A stretch of 64,000 nucleotides of DNA from Paenibacillus borealis (GCF_000758665.1 NZ_CP009285.1:7254001-7318000); one strand, 5' to 3'; positions 8,820-17,738 are shown, counted from the stretch's first letter. Translations and numbers: made by a program. The notes: generated from the sequence alone by a model not told the origin.

Positions 8820-10426
8820 ATCGCCCGCTCCTCTCTCGGAATCCGCAGCTCATGGGCATGCGGCACGCTTTCGGTGCGGATGCCGATCGTATCAATGCCG
8901 GAGAGGATCAGCCGGTGGGTCTGGCGCGGGTCCAGCGCCGGATACTCGGCCAGGCGCTGCAGCCCGCGGCTCTCCTTGCGGGCCAGCGCGGCGGTGTAGA
9001 TCCAGCGGCCGACATTCAGCATGGCGGCCGCTTCACGCGATTGCACGATGCCCTGAACCGTCGCGGGCACCTGCCCGCTGAGCTCGGGCATCAGGCTGTT
9101 CAGCCGCTGCAGGGCTGCAGCGACTACGGGTTCGCTGCGGAAGTAGTTGATCCGCAGCGGCAGGATCTCCCGCTGGACCGCCGCGATCAGCGGCTTCGCG
9201 TCCAGCGTCCTTGCAGTGCCGGCGCCAGCCGGCATCCCGTAGCGGCCCGCCGCGCGGAGCAGCCGGCTGTCCGCCGGACGCGGCTCCTGCAGAGCGTGCC
9301 GCGCCGCGCCTTGTCCTGCCCAGCTGCCGCTGCAGATGGCCCAGGATGCATTGTAGGCGCCGCCGCCGGAGATGGCGCCGGTGACTTTCTCGCGGGATGC
9401 GGCATCCCCGGCCGCATACAGCCCCGGCACCGAGGTGGCACAATCGGTGCCGGTCAGGCGCAGGCCGCCCGTGCCGCGCATCGTGCCTTCATAGCGCAGC
9501 GTGAGCGGGAATTTATCCTTGAACGGATCGATCCCCGCCCGCTCCAGCGGCATGAAGAAGATCGGATGGGCATTGCGGAGGAAATCCTGCTTCTCCTTCG
9601 TATCAGCCAGATCCAGCGAGGCGTAGACCGGTCCCTTCAGCATCAGCTCGGGGATGCTGCCGAAGGTGCGGTCGCCCTGGTGCAGCGGCCTTCCCGCTTC
9701 ATCATACAGCGTGGCCCAGGCCAGCATCCGCCCGCGCGTCACCGTTCCATCCGCGAAGCTCGGAGCATACTGCCGGGTGAATTCCATGCCCGACAGCTCG
9801 GCACCGGCTTCGGCTGACATCAGCAGCCCTTCGCCTGTGAGCACATTACAGCCCAGCCCCTTGCTAAGGAAGGCGCAGCCTCCGGTAGCCATAATCACCG
9901 CATTCGCCTTCACTTCCCAGCTCTCTCCGGTCAGGCGGTTAATTCCGCGCGCTCCGCCCACGCCGTGCTGATCATGAAGCAGCTCCAGTGCCGGCGATTG
10001 ATCCCAGATGCGCACTCCCGCCTTGCGCACCACTCTGCGCATAATCTTCATGTATTCCGGGCCATGCAGATGCGTCCGCAGCGGCCTGCCATCCTCATCC
10101 TTCGGAAAGGGGTATCCCCACGCCTCTACCAGCTCCAGATTCTGTTCGACCTGATCCAGCACACGGTGAATCCAGGCATTCTCCGACAGATAGCCGCCTG
10201 CCTTAAGTCTGGCCTGCACAGCCTGCTCCCGCAGCTCTGCTACCGGCGGAATCACCAGCAGCGTTGTTCCTCCCGGCGCGGTAGCCCCGCTTGTTCCGAG
10301 ATATCCCTTATCGGCCAGAATTACCTTCGCTCCCTGAGAAGCTGCACTCCATGCCGCCCATGCTCCGGCCGGGCCTCCGCCCAGCACTAGAACATCTGTT
10401 GTTGCCTGCTGATGCTGCTGCGGCAT
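8816..10426 (-). CDS. FAD-dependent oxidoreductase, fumarate reductase/AprA-like (copy 1)
   Basis: A 536-residue flavoprotein with an N-terminal dinucleotide-binding fold (VLVLGGGPAGAWAAWSAAS, then LADKGYLGTSGATAPGG). A middle part has ATGGCAFLSKGLGCNVLTGEG, and a C-terminal FAD motif reads VPGLYAAGDAAS. The arrangement is that of the succinate dehydrogenase/fumarate reductase flavoprotein superfamily, and the partner ferredoxin makes it most like AprA of adenylylsulfate reductase. The substrate is not evident. It follows an alpha/beta hydrolase and a sulfonate-type importer in one operon. GAGGAGG precedes the start. G+C is higher around 9000-9400 than in neighbouring genes. Confidence 0.82.
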   Translation of the reverse strand: MPQQHQQATTDVLVLGGGPAGAWAAWSAASQGAKVILADKGYLGTSGATAPGGTTLLVIPPVAELREQAVQARLKAGGYLSENAWIHRVLDQVEQNLELVEAWGYPFPKDEDGRPLRTHLHGPEYMKIMRRVVRKAGVRIWDQSPALELLHDQHGVGGARGINRLTGESWEVKANAVIMATGGCAFLSKGLGCNVLTGEGLLMSAEAGAELSGMEFTRQYAPSFADGTVTRGRMLAWATLYDEAGRPLHQGDRTFGSIPELMLKGPVYASLDLADTKEKQDFLRNAHPIFFMPLERAGIDPFKDKFPLTLRYEGTMRGTGGLRLTGTDCATSVPGLYAAGDAASREKVTGAISGGGAYNASWAICSGSWAGQGAARHALQEPRPADSRLLRAAGRYGMPAGAGTARTLDAKPLIAAVQREILPLRINYFRSEPVVAAALQRLNSLMPELSGQVPATVQGIVQSREAAAMLNVGRWIYTAALARKESRGLQRLAEYPALDPRQTHRLILSGIDTIGIRTESVPHAHELRIPREERAI

Positions 10427-10470
10427 TCCGCTTCCTCCTCTTCATGGTCCTCTGAAATGTAGAAATAAGA

Positions 10471-11271
10471 TCAGACCAGCTTCTCCTGCAAAAATGCTAT
10501 CGTCGAGGCAACAGCCTCATTCAGCGCAGACGTGGAGCCTTCGTACGGGTCCACCGTGCCGAAAGTGTGATCTGCACCCCGGATGCTCAGGTACCGGTGC
10601 TGCGGCGCCTGTTCCCTGAAGCCTGCATGCTGCAGCAGCAGGGCTTCACGGTCCTGATCACCCTGTATCAGCAGCGCCGCGGCCGATACTCTGCCCAGCG
10701 CGTCCTCCAGATTGAAGCGCTCCTTGTTTCGCTGCTGATCCTCGCGGATCGCCCGCTCCTGCGGCGTAAGCGCCGGAGCACCTTCATCCTGCTGCGGCTG
10801 CGGCGCAGAACCGCCGTTCCAGACCACCAGCGCCTTCACCTCAGGATGCTCTGCCGCGAACAGAATGTTGCTTCCGCCTGCACGGCTGTGCCCCAGAACC
10901 GCTATCCGCTCCGTGTCAGCCAATCCGGCAAGCGGCAGACTGCCTTCCTTGAGACTATTCAGTACCTGCTCCAGATCGAGCAGCTCCCGGCTCAGCGTAG
11001 CCGCTTCGGCAGCTTCCTCCGGGTTAATCCCGTCAATATTACGGGCAGCGATACGCGAGAAGTTGAAGCTTACGGTGTAGAACCCGCTTCCGGCAAGTCT
11101 GCCGGAGACCTCCGGCCAGAATGCCCAGTCCTTATGTCCTCTGAAGCCATGGCTGATCAGGATGACGGGCTTCGGTGCAGTCCCCGCAGGAACCCGCACC
11201 TCACCCTCCAGATTCAGCCCGTTCTCCAGCGGCAGCTTGAAATGTTCAATGGTTAAGGTTTCTTCGGACAT
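10471..11271 (-). CDS. alpha/beta hydrolase (dienelactone hydrolase-like)
   Basis: About 266 residues with the alpha/beta hydrolase signature: oxyanion region ISHGFRGHKDW, nucleophile Ser129 in LGHSRAGGSN, acid in IQGDQDREALL, and catalytic His in RGADHTFGT. It resembles peptidase S9/dienelactone-type esterases. The ATG at 11269-11271 lies seven bases after GGAGGG; the ATG two codons earlier is too close. It sits between the solute-binding protein and flavoprotein copy 1, so it may hydrolyse an ester or amide intermediate of the imported compound (inference). Confidence 0.8.
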   Translation of the reverse strand: MSEETLTIEHFKLPLENGLNLEGEVRVPAGTAPKPVILISHGFRGHKDWAFWPEVSGRLAGSGFYTVSFNFSRIAARNIDGINPEEAAEAATLSRELLDLEQVLNSLKEGSLPLAGLADTERIAVLGHSRAGGSNILFAAEHPEVKALVVWNGGSAPQPQQDEGAPALTPQERAIREDQQRNKERFNLEDALGRVSAAALLIQGDQDREALLLQHAGFREQAPQHRYLSIRGADHTFGTVDPYEGSTSALNEAVASTIAFLQEKLV

Positions 11272-11306
11272 CCGCATTCCCTCCGTTCACCTGTATTTAT
11301 ATTTAT

Positions 11307-12377
11307 TTACTGGAGCTGCCAGTCGCTGATATTGAAATCCTTCTTGGCCAGCTTCTCTTCAACAAGGAAATTCTTGGTGCCCTCCAGCAGCTTCGTGCCG
11401 TCTTCCGTGAAGGCGGTATCCTTGATATCGCTGATCGGATTCACCTGCTTCGCAAGTTCCGGGGTTGTATCCCCGATCTCGGCCAGGAACTCATAATACT
11501 CATCTTCATGCTGCTTCAGGTCAGCCAGCGCCTTCTCCCGTGCCGCATTCCAGACCTTCGGGAAATCCGGGAATTTCGCAAGGTATTCCTCTGACACTAC
11601 GGTAGCACTGCTTCCGAGCAGATCCGGATGGGTCGAAGCATCATCCAAATGGGTGTACCCCTGCTCGATCTGCTTAAGTGCCGCTACACCGTTATTGGTG
11701 GTTGCGTCTACATCTCCGCGGGCCAGTGCTGCGGTTGCATCCGGAATCAGCATATGAACCAGCTTATAGTCAGTTACGCCCTCCTGCTTCAGCAGGCCGA
11801 CTACGTAACGGTGCATAAACGAACCTTTTTGGATCGCAATTGTCTTGCCCTTCAGGTCCTGCACCGTCTTCGGTCCATCCTTCTTGCCGATTAGATAACC
11901 GACCGTATGCGCTGAAGTCTGGGCGATCAGCCGGGTCTTGGCTCCTGAGGCGTAGGCGATAATTGCCGGGGTATCCCCGAGGCTGCCGAAATCTAGTCTT
12001 CCGCTGATTAAGGATTCCGTCTGATCCGGTCCGTTCGGGAAGCCGGTCAGCTTCACTTCGGTAATTCCGTATTTCTTCAGCTCTTCCTGGATAATGCCTT
12101 TATAGAGGCCCCAGCCTTCCGCGCCGCCCGGCACATTCAGCTTATTGGAACCGATGTAGCCGAAATTCAGCACAGCCGGAACATTGCTTGCCGTCTCACT
12201 GCCCGCCGCTTCAGCCGTATTCGTTCCTGCGCCGTTCGCTGCTGTCCCGCTGTTCCCGGAGCCGGTATTATTACCGCAAGCCTGCAGCACCAGCATGATC
12301 ATCACCACACCTGTTATCAGCGTGAGGCGTCCCCCTTTGCTCCATACACCTTTAATCTCTCTGTACAATTTGCTCAT
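11307..12377 (-). CDS. ABC transporter substrate-binding lipoprotein, SsuA/TauA/NrtA type
   Basis: A 356-residue lipoprotein: signal peptide at residues 15-33 ending in the lipobox LQAC, then a linker rich in Asn, Gly, Thr and Ala. The mature part shows the aliphatic sulfonate/nitrate-type fold (LNFGYIGSNKLNVPGGAEGWG; LDFGSLGDTPAIIAYASGA; KGKTIAIQKGSFMHRYVVGLL). The family binds sulfonates, taurine, nitrate or thiamine precursors at the outer face. Two SsuC-like permeases and an SsuB-like ATPase in the same operon complete the importer. GAGGGGAG precedes the start. Confidence 0.88.
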   Translation of the reverse strand: MSKLYREIKGVWSKGGRLTLITGVVMIMLVLQACGNNTGSGNSGTAANGAGTNTAEAAGSETASNVPAVLNFGYIGSNKLNVPGGAEGWGLYKGIIQEELKKYGITEVKLTGFPNGPDQTESLISGRLDFGSLGDTPAIIAYASGAKTRLIAQTSAHTVGYLIGKKDGPKTVQDLKGKTIAIQKGSFMHRYVVGLLKQEGVTDYKLVHMLIPDATAALARGDVDATTNNGVAALKQIEQGYTHLDDASTHPDLLGSSATVVSEEYLAKFPDFPKVWNAAREKALADLKQHEDEYYEFLAEIGDTTPELAKQVNPISDIKDTAFTEDGTKLLEGTKNFLVEEKLAKKDFNISDWQLQ

Positions 12378-12478
12378 TGCTTTATTCTCCCCTCAGTCGT
12401 CTGCTCGATGTTTGATATTGGATGGTTGTATAAGGACACTTGCCTGTATTCTAATTAGGTTCTATAACGATGCATCAT

Positions 12479-12811
12479 TCAGAATCCAGCCCGGGCCGCC
12501 AGCTTATACATAAAGTCATGACTTGCCACCGGCTGTCTGCCCTTGCCCCAGCCTACCTTCTCGCGGTAACCGCCGAGCAGCCCCTGCTGTTCCAGCTCCG
12601 CCTCTGTAATCCCGGTAATCCCCTCGGAATCCGGAGCCACATACAGGGCATCCACCGGACAATACAGCTCACACATGAAGCAGGTCTGGCAGTCACTCTG
12701 CCGGGCGATGACCGGAATTCCGTCCTCCACCCGGTCGAATACATTGGTCGGGCAGACAGATACACATTGATTGCATTCTACACACCGGTCAGCGCTGATG
12801 ACTTCAATCAC
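12479..12811 (-). CDS. 2x[4Fe-4S] ferredoxin subunit (copy 2)
   Basis: A 110-residue dicluster ferredoxin with DRCVECNQCVSVCP and SDCQTCFMCELYCP, closely similar to copy 1 at 8475-8819. I place the start at GTG 12809-12811, since GGAGAG lies about nine bases upstream and the GTGA overlaps the flavoprotein stop by four bases, mirroring the ATGA overlap of the other pair. Longer in-frame readings run into the flavoprotein gene and are not supported. Confidence 0.82.
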   Translation of the reverse strand: MIEVISADRCVECNQCVSVCPTNVFDRVEDGIPVIARQSDCQTCFMCELYCPVDALYVAPDSEGITGITEAELEQQGLLGGYREKVGWGKGRQPVASHDFMYKLAARAGF

Positions 12812-14415
12812 AACAATACACTCTCCTTCGCTACCTCTTCTGTCTTCACCCATACCTGATCCAGTCCGCCGCTGATCAGGCGGTGATGCTGGCTGTCGTC
12901 GCTTCCCTTGAAATCCTCCCGCTTGTGCATTCCCCGGGTTTCGGTGCGGGCCAGAGCGGAGCTGTACATCCAGCGTGCCGTTGCCGTCATCGCTTCGGCT
13001 TCGCGTGCCTTCACACCTTCCGGAGTGCGCTGGATTTCCCGGCTGCGCTGCTCTTTCCATAGTCCGTCCAGACGTTCCAGCGAAGATGCCAGTCCCTGCT
13101 CTGTACGGAACAGATTAATATCGTACGGTTTGACTTCTGCCTGTACCGCCTCCACGTATTCTGCGGTTCTGGCAGCGGCTCCCGCCTTCACTTCCTGGTG
13201 AACCAGCGGTGAAGAGGATAACCCGACGGGTGCGCGGTGATCCGAATGCCGGCCGAGTCCGGCTGCATAGGCTGCCGCCCCTTCTCCTGCGAAGGAGCCG
13301 GAAGACATCGCCCAAGCGGCGTTATGGCTACCGCCTCCGGTGAACCCTCCGCAGATCAGCTCACGGGTGGCCGCATCCCCTGCGGCATATAACCCTGGAA
13401 CGCCAGTGCCGCAATTCTCGTCTGTAATCCGGATGCCGCCTGTTCCGCGGACCGTGCCTTCCAGCCGCAGCGTCACCGGGAAGACATCCTTGAAGGGATT
13501 AATGCCCCGCCGGTCAAACGGCAGGAAGAAATTCGTCTGCGCCACCCGCAGCAGCGGCTGCAATGCCTCATCGGCTCCGTCAAGCTTCGCAAATACCTGG
13601 CGGCCCGCCAGCAGATTTCTGGCAATTACAGAGCGGCCCTTCTTGGAACCCGCTCCTTCCACCACACTGCCGTCCTCATAGTAGAAGCTGGCGTAGCTGT
13701 AATAAGCGGTCTTCGTTACGGAGGAGAAGGTCGGGCAGATCGCGTAGGCATTGGAGAACTCCATACCCGACAAGCTCGCCCCTGCTTCAGCGGCGAATAA
13801 GTACCCGTCACCCGTCAATACGTTGCAGCCCAGCGCCTTGCTGAGGAAAGCGCAGCCCCCGGTAGCGATAACTACCGCCCCGGCATGCACACTCCAGGCC
13901 TCTCCGCTCTGGGTCTGCACTCCGGCGGCTCCGGCTACCCCGTGCTCATCGGCGAGCAGCTCCAGCACCGGGCTGTGGTCCAGAATCTTCACCCCCGCCT
14001 TCTTCACCAGCTTGCGCATCAGGCGCATATATTCAGGTCCTTGCAGGCTCCGGCGGTATTGATTGCCTTCCTCATCCACCGGGAACGGATAGCCGGCAAC
14101 GCCCAGTCTATTCATGTTCTCATAGGTCCGGTCCAGCACCCTGTCCATCCAGCGGTGCTCAGCCAGCTTGCCGCCCATCGTGTAGCGGCTGGCCTTCGCT
14201 GCTTCACGCAGCTCCTCCTCCGGCTTCACGTACCACACTCCTGTGCCCGACGGGGCAGTCGCACCGCTGGAGCCGCAGTATCCCTTATCAGCCAGGATCA
14301 CCTTTGCTCCCTTAGCTGCGGCTGTAAGTGCCGCCCATGTTCCTGCCGGACCACCGCCGATTACCAATACATCCGCCGTCAGTTTCAATGTTTCCTTCAG
14401 TGCCGGTTGGTTCAT
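12808..14415 (-). CDS. FAD-dependent oxidoreductase, fumarate reductase/AprA-like (copy 2)
   Basis: A 535-residue flavoprotein, paralogous to 8816-10426 along its whole length: VLVIGGGPAGTWAAL, LADKGYCGSSGATAPSGT, ATGGCAFLSKALGCNVLTGDG and VPGLYAAGDAATRE are nearly the same. It is coupled to its own ferredoxin by a GTGA overlap. Differences are concentrated in the middle (around residues 200-290) and the C-terminal helices, as expected if the two pairs act on different substrates or different steps. AAGGGGG precedes the ATG. It lies directly after the two permeases. Confidence 0.83.
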   Translation of the reverse strand: MNQPALKETLKLTADVLVIGGGPAGTWAALTAAAKGAKVILADKGYCGSSGATAPSGTGVWYVKPEEELREAAKASRYTMGGKLAEHRWMDRVLDRTYENMNRLGVAGYPFPVDEEGNQYRRSLQGPEYMRLMRKLVKKAGVKILDHSPVLELLADEHGVAGAAGVQTQSGEAWSVHAGAVVIATGGCAFLSKALGCNVLTGDGYLFAAEAGASLSGMEFSNAYAICPTFSSVTKTAYYSYASFYYEDGSVVEGAGSKKGRSVIARNLLAGRQVFAKLDGADEALQPLLRVAQTNFFLPFDRRGINPFKDVFPVTLRLEGTVRGTGGIRITDENCGTGVPGLYAAGDAATRELICGGFTGGGSHNAAWAMSSGSFAGEGAAAYAAGLGRHSDHRAPVGLSSSPLVHQEVKAGAAARTAEYVEAVQAEVKPYDINLFRTEQGLASSLERLDGLWKEQRSREIQRTPEGVKAREAEAMTATARWMYSSALARTETRGMHKREDFKGSDDSQHHRLISGGLDQVWVKTEEVAKESVLL

Positions 14416-14469
14416 GTTGTTGCCCCCTTGGTTTCATTAGCATTTCAGAAGCGTTTCAGCAACTTGTCA

Positions 14470-15357
14470 TTAGCCTTGATAGCTGTCACGCCAGTACAGG
14501 AATTTGCGTTCGATGACGCGGAATAGAGAATCAATCAGCTTGCCGACCACTGCAAAAATAATAATTCCGACAAAAATAACTGCCGTATTGGAATTCTGCT
14601 TCGCCTCATTAATTAGGAATCCAACACCGGACTGTGATCCGATCAGTTCGGCAACCACCAGACCGATCCAGGCCACAGCCATCGACAGGCGCAGTCCCAG
14701 CAGAATGCCCGGCAGCGCCGCCGGCAGGATCAGCCGCCGCAGCTTCTGCAGCGGGCTGAATCCGAGCACCCGGGCTACTTCAAACAGCTTGTTGTCCACT
14801 CCCCGGATGCCCATAAAAGTATTAATATAGAGCGGGAAGAAAGAGCCGCTCATAATAATAACCACCTTCGAAATCTCCCCGAAGCCGAACCATAGAATGA
14901 TCAGCGGGGCAATAGCCAGATGGGGAACCAGCCGCAGAATCTGCACGCTCGGGTCCAGCAGATAGGCTGCGCTGCGGAAGAGGCCGGTCAGTGTCCCCAG
15001 CAGCAGGCCGAGAATTCCTCCAATCAGGAACCCGATGCCAGCCCGTCCGATACTGACGCCCAGATGATGAATAAGCTCCCCGCTAACCGCCAGATCCGCA
15101 AATGCGGAGAGAATGCTCAGCGGTGCCGGAAGAAATTCCGGCGAGATCCAGCCTGCACTCCCGGCAAGCTGCCATAAGGCGATTACGGCTACGGGAATTA
15201 GCGCCCCGGTGCCCCAGTCGGACAAGAGAGCTTTCCAGGAAGCAACAGTTAATCTTCTCTTGTTGTTATGCGTAGTAATTGAAGCCGTTCCGCTATAATC
15301 ACGGGCTTCCCTTACCCCCTTGGCGGTCTTGATTATTGCTTCTATCCCTTCACTCAT
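14470..15357 (-). CDS. ABC transporter permease, SsuC type (second)
   Basis: A 295-residue BPD-type permease with six likely membrane segments and the sulfonate/nitrate permease EAA region (VDNKLFEVARVLGFSPLQKLRRLILPAALPGIL). The N-terminal 45 residues are polar and basic. It starts behind AGGAGGGG, 15 bp after the preceding permease, which it strongly resembles (shared ends with RWRDSYQG / YWRDSYQG). The two probably form a heterodimeric channel. Confidence 0.88.
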   Translation of the reverse strand: MSEGIEAIIKTAKGVREARDYSGTASITTHNNKRRLTVASWKALLSDWGTGALIPVAVIALWQLAGSAGWISPEFLPAPLSILSAFADLAVSGELIHHLGVSIGRAGIGFLIGGILGLLLGTLTGLFRSAAYLLDPSVQILRLVPHLAIAPLIILWFGFGEISKVVIIMSGSFFPLYINTFMGIRGVDNKLFEVARVLGFSPLQKLRRLILPAALPGILLGLRLSMAVAWIGLVVAELIGSQSGVGFLINEAKQNSNTAVIFVGIIIFAVVGKLIDSLFRVIERKFLYWRDSYQG

Positions 15358-15372
15358 GCGGTTCTTCCCCTC

Positions 15373-16194
15373 CTATCCTTGATAGCTGTCCCGCCACCGC
15401 AGCAGCCGCTGCTCGATCAGGCGGACAATCGTGTCACTCAGCAATCCGGCAGCGGCAAATACAATAATCCCGACAAACACTACAGGCGTATCGGCAAACT
15501 GGCGGGCATCCGACATCATGTAGCCGATCCCAGAGGTGGAAGCAATCAGCTCCGCCACCACCAGACCCAGCCATGAGAGGCCCAGCGACAAGCGCACACC
15601 GAGCATAATATTCGGCACTGCTGCCGGGAGCACCAGCCGTACAATCTGTTTCCCTCTGCTGAAGCCAAGCACCCGGGCAACTTCGAACAGCTTGTTATCC
15701 GTTCCGCGTATGCCCATGAAGGTATTAATATAAATCGGGAAAAAAGCCCCTTTAGCAATCAGCAGCACCTTGGATTCCTCGCCGATGCCGAACCAGAGAA
15801 TGAACAGCGGCACTACGGCCAGACTGGGTATCATCCGGATCATTTGCAGCGAAGGATCCAGCAGCTTCTCCGATCTGCGGAATAATCCGACCAGAATGCC
15901 GAACAGCAGACCCAGCCCGCCGCCAAGCAGAAATCCTGACAATGCCCGCACAACACTGATTCTGAGGTTGCTCCATAAATCCCCGGTAGACGCCAGCGTA
16001 ATGAACGACTGGACAATCGTATAAGGAGCCGGGAACAGCATCTCCGAGATCATTCCGTAATGGCTCAGGATCTGCCACAGGATCAACACCCCTGCCGGAA
16101 GCAGCAACCCCAGACCGGCAATTGCCGCTTTTCCGGGTCCTTCAGGCCTGCCGGTTCTTCCGGCATTCCCTGCAGCTATAGCGCGTTCAGCCAT
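15373..16194 (-). CDS. ABC transporter permease, SsuC type (first)
   Basis: A 273-residue permease with the same architecture as its neighbour: six hydrophobic segments and the coupling loop DNKLFEVARVLGFSRGKQIVRLVLPAAVPNIM. AAGGAGGG sits ahead of the ATG. Having two different permeases is less common than the single SsuC of Bacillus subtilis and points to a heterodimer. A 408-bp gap containing a dispersed repeat separates it from the ATPase gene upstream. Confidence 0.88.
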   Translation of the reverse strand: MAERAIAAGNAGRTGRPEGPGKAAIAGLGLLLPAGVLILWQILSHYGMISEMLFPAPYTIVQSFITLASTGDLWSNLRISVVRALSGFLLGGGLGLLFGILVGLFRRSEKLLDPSLQMIRMIPSLAVVPLFILWFGIGEESKVLLIAKGAFFPIYINTFMGIRGTDNKLFEVARVLGFSRGKQIVRLVLPAAVPNIMLGVRLSLGLSWLGLVVAELIASTSGIGYMMSDARQFADTPVVFVGIIVFAAAGLLSDTIVRLIEQRLLRWRDSYQG

Positions 16195-16350
16195 GGCTGT
16201 CCCTCCTTCTGAATTAATTAATATATTCGCATGGATTAAGTCGGATATAAGCCGGCACTTGCTCTCTCTTTTTCACAATACAGCCCTCCTGCACCGTCTT
16301 CCTGCATAACCGTTAAGACCGCTGTAGCTCCTCCTTTACGATCACATTCT

Positions 16351-16530
16351 GAAATCCTGCACAAAATACATCATTTCCCTCATCATATCGTTCATAACTC
16401 AAAATTGTTGTACAAAAGGCATCAATTGTTCCTCTCCAAGCCTCTCAGCGGGATAATTCTTGTATTCTGTACAACATCCCTTCGAACTCGCCTGGTATCG
16501 TTGATCAAAGTTGTATTACGTACAACAATA
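16351..16530 (+). repeat. dispersed GTTGTA/TACAAC four-unit element, copy A
   Basis: About 180 bp holding four near-palindromic 16-mers centred near 16366, 16413, 16467 and 16518 (for example TTGTATTCTGTACAAC and TTGTATTACGTACAAC), spaced 47, 54 and 51 bp. Copy B at 58393-58572 aligns along its full length, and copy C at 42670-42855 is inverted. No protein is encoded. It lies inside the transport operon, between the ATPase and first permease genes. The rest of 16195-16602 shows nothing recognisable. Confidence 0.8.
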
Positions 16531-16602
16531 TGCGTTTACCGTGTCTACCCAAGAGTCTCCATTCAGACAACAACGAACTACGAACCACGAATAAGGAGTC
16601 AC

Positions 16603-17379
16603 TTATATTCCCGCCCCATCCTTCAGCTCAAGCTCGTCGACCTTCTCAAAGTAGTTCAATACCTTCAGGCGCAGCTCTTGAAAGGAGGTTGTTGTTTTTT
16701 TGCGCGGATAGGGGAGGTCGACAGGAACGATCTTGCGGATTTTACCCGGGCGGGGTTCAAGGATGACGACCCGGTTGCCGAGGAATACTGCTTCATCAAT
16801 ATCATGGGTTACAAAAATCATCGTAGTCCGGTTCCGCCGCCAAATATCGAGCAGCACCGTCTGCATATGCGCCCGGGTGAAGGCATCCAGCGCACCAAAG
16901 GGTTCGTCAAGCAGCAGAATCTTCGGATTCCGCAGCAGCGCACGGGCAATTGCCACACGCTGAGCCATCCCGCCCGACAGCTCGCGGGGGTAGGATTTCT
17001 CGAAGCCGCCCAGCTTCACGAGATCAATCAGCTCATCTACCCTCTTCCGGATATCCGGCCTGCCCAGCGGCAGATCAGAGGCAATGTTCTTCTCTACCGT
17101 AAGCCACGGGAACAAGCGGTGCTCCTGAAAAATAAACCCCTTGTCGATTCCCGGCCCGCCTATCTCTGCACCTTCCAGCGTAACTTTACCGGTATAGCCG
17201 GTATCCAGACCGGCAACGATGCGCAGCAGGGTGCTTTTGCCGCAGCCGCTGGGACCAATCACCGTGATGAATTCCCCTTCCTCTACATGCAGCTCCACAT
17301 CCTGCAATGCCTGTACATGTCCTCCGGCGGTATCAAAGCGCTTATTCAGCTGTGTGATGGACAATAAAGCCTCTCCCAT
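16603..17379 (-). CDS. ABC transporter ATP-binding protein, SsuB/TauB type
   Basis: A 258-residue ATPase: Walker [11 protein letters not shown]-loop [11 protein letters not shown], signature LSGGMAQR, Walker [13 protein letters not shown], and H-loop [10 protein letters not shown]. Family members energise sulfonate, taurine or nitrate import. The true start is the ATG at 17377-17379 behind AAGGAGGAG; the longer frame extends into the leader terminator. It is the first gene of the nine-gene operon ending at 8475. Confidence 0.92.
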   Translation of the reverse strand: MGEALLSITQLNKRFDTAGGHVQALQDVELHVEEGEFITVIGPSGCGKSTLLRIVAGLDTGYTGKVTLEGAEIGGPGIDKGFIFQEHRLFPWLTVEKNIASDLPLGRPDIRKRVDELIDLVKLGGFEKSYPRELSGGMAQRVAIARALLRNPKILLLDEPFGALDAFTRAHMQTVLLDIWRRNRTTMIFVTHDIDEAVFLGNRVVILEPRPGKIRKIVPVDLPYPRKKTTTSFQELRLKVLNYFEKVDELELKDGAGI

Positions 17380-17419
17380 ATCTGCTCCTCCTTCTGGTTG
17401 AACTATCATGTATGAATAC

Positions 17420-17465
17420 AAAAAAACAGAGGAACCTCGCGATCGGACTCGCGCGGCACCTCTGT
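17420..17465 (-). terminator. leader terminator (attenuator) ahead of the sulfonate-type operon
   Basis: On the minus strand ACAGAGG-CC-CGCGA pairs with TCGCG-GG-CCTCTGT, followed by seven Ts. It lies between the promoter at 17520-17548 and the first gene, 41 bp ahead of its ATG. No minus-strand gene lies upstream, so it can only act on this operon's own leader. Confidence 0.65.
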
Positions 17466-17485
17466 CTGTACAGTCGGCTGTGTTT

Positions 17486-17509
17486 ATTCCTAAGTAAATC
17501 AATTGGAAT
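17486..17509. promoter_or_regulatory. ATTCC-N14-GGAAT dyad, possible CymR-type operator
   Basis: An inverted repeat ATTCC/GGAAT over 24 bp just downstream of the -10 of the operon promoter. It recalls the A/T-rich ATTCC..GGAAT sites of Rrf2-type cysteine regulators such as CymR, which controls ssu genes in Bacillus. The match is by eye and from memory. Confidence 0.35.
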
Positions 17510-17519
17510 TTGTAAATTT

Positions 17520-17548
17520 AAAATATCACCTATCTGTAAATCTGTCAA
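17520..17548 (-). promoter_or_regulatory. promoter of the sulfonate-type operon
   Basis: Minus-strand TTGACA (17543-17548), 17-base spacer, TATTTT (17520-17525). Predicted leader is about 135 bases. Confidence 0.65.
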
Positions 17549-17707
17549 TGAAAATACACAAATTCCGCCCGGATTAATTATTTTTGATATAGACATTGCG
17601 GAAATCTCCATATCCCTTCAGGTGTATACGCAAAAAAAAACGGCATTGCTCTTTTGGTGATACTTGCTGTATGATCCCCTCCCCATTTCACAAACTTACA
17701 CTCATAT

Positions 17708-17738
17708 ACTTACATTTTGTAAGTAATTATGATATAGT
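17708..17738 (+). promoter_or_regulatory. LLM gene promoter with 17-bp palindrome
   Basis: ACTTACATTTTGTAAGT (17708-17724) is a perfect palindrome around a 3-bp centre, covering the -35 TTACAT (17710-17715). After 17 bases comes TATAGT (17733-17738). The shape suits a MarR- or HxlR-type dimer; no such regulator gene is adjacent. Confidence 0.5.

Noticed and set aside
8852-9817. 321-codon plus-strand frame opposite flavoprotein copy 1
   Set aside because: GC-rich antisense shadow; the minus strand carries clear FAD motifs.
16405-17367. 320-codon plus-strand frame
   Set aside because: It is antisense to the SsuB-like ATPase, whose Walker and signature motifs are clear, and its start lies in the dispersed repeat.
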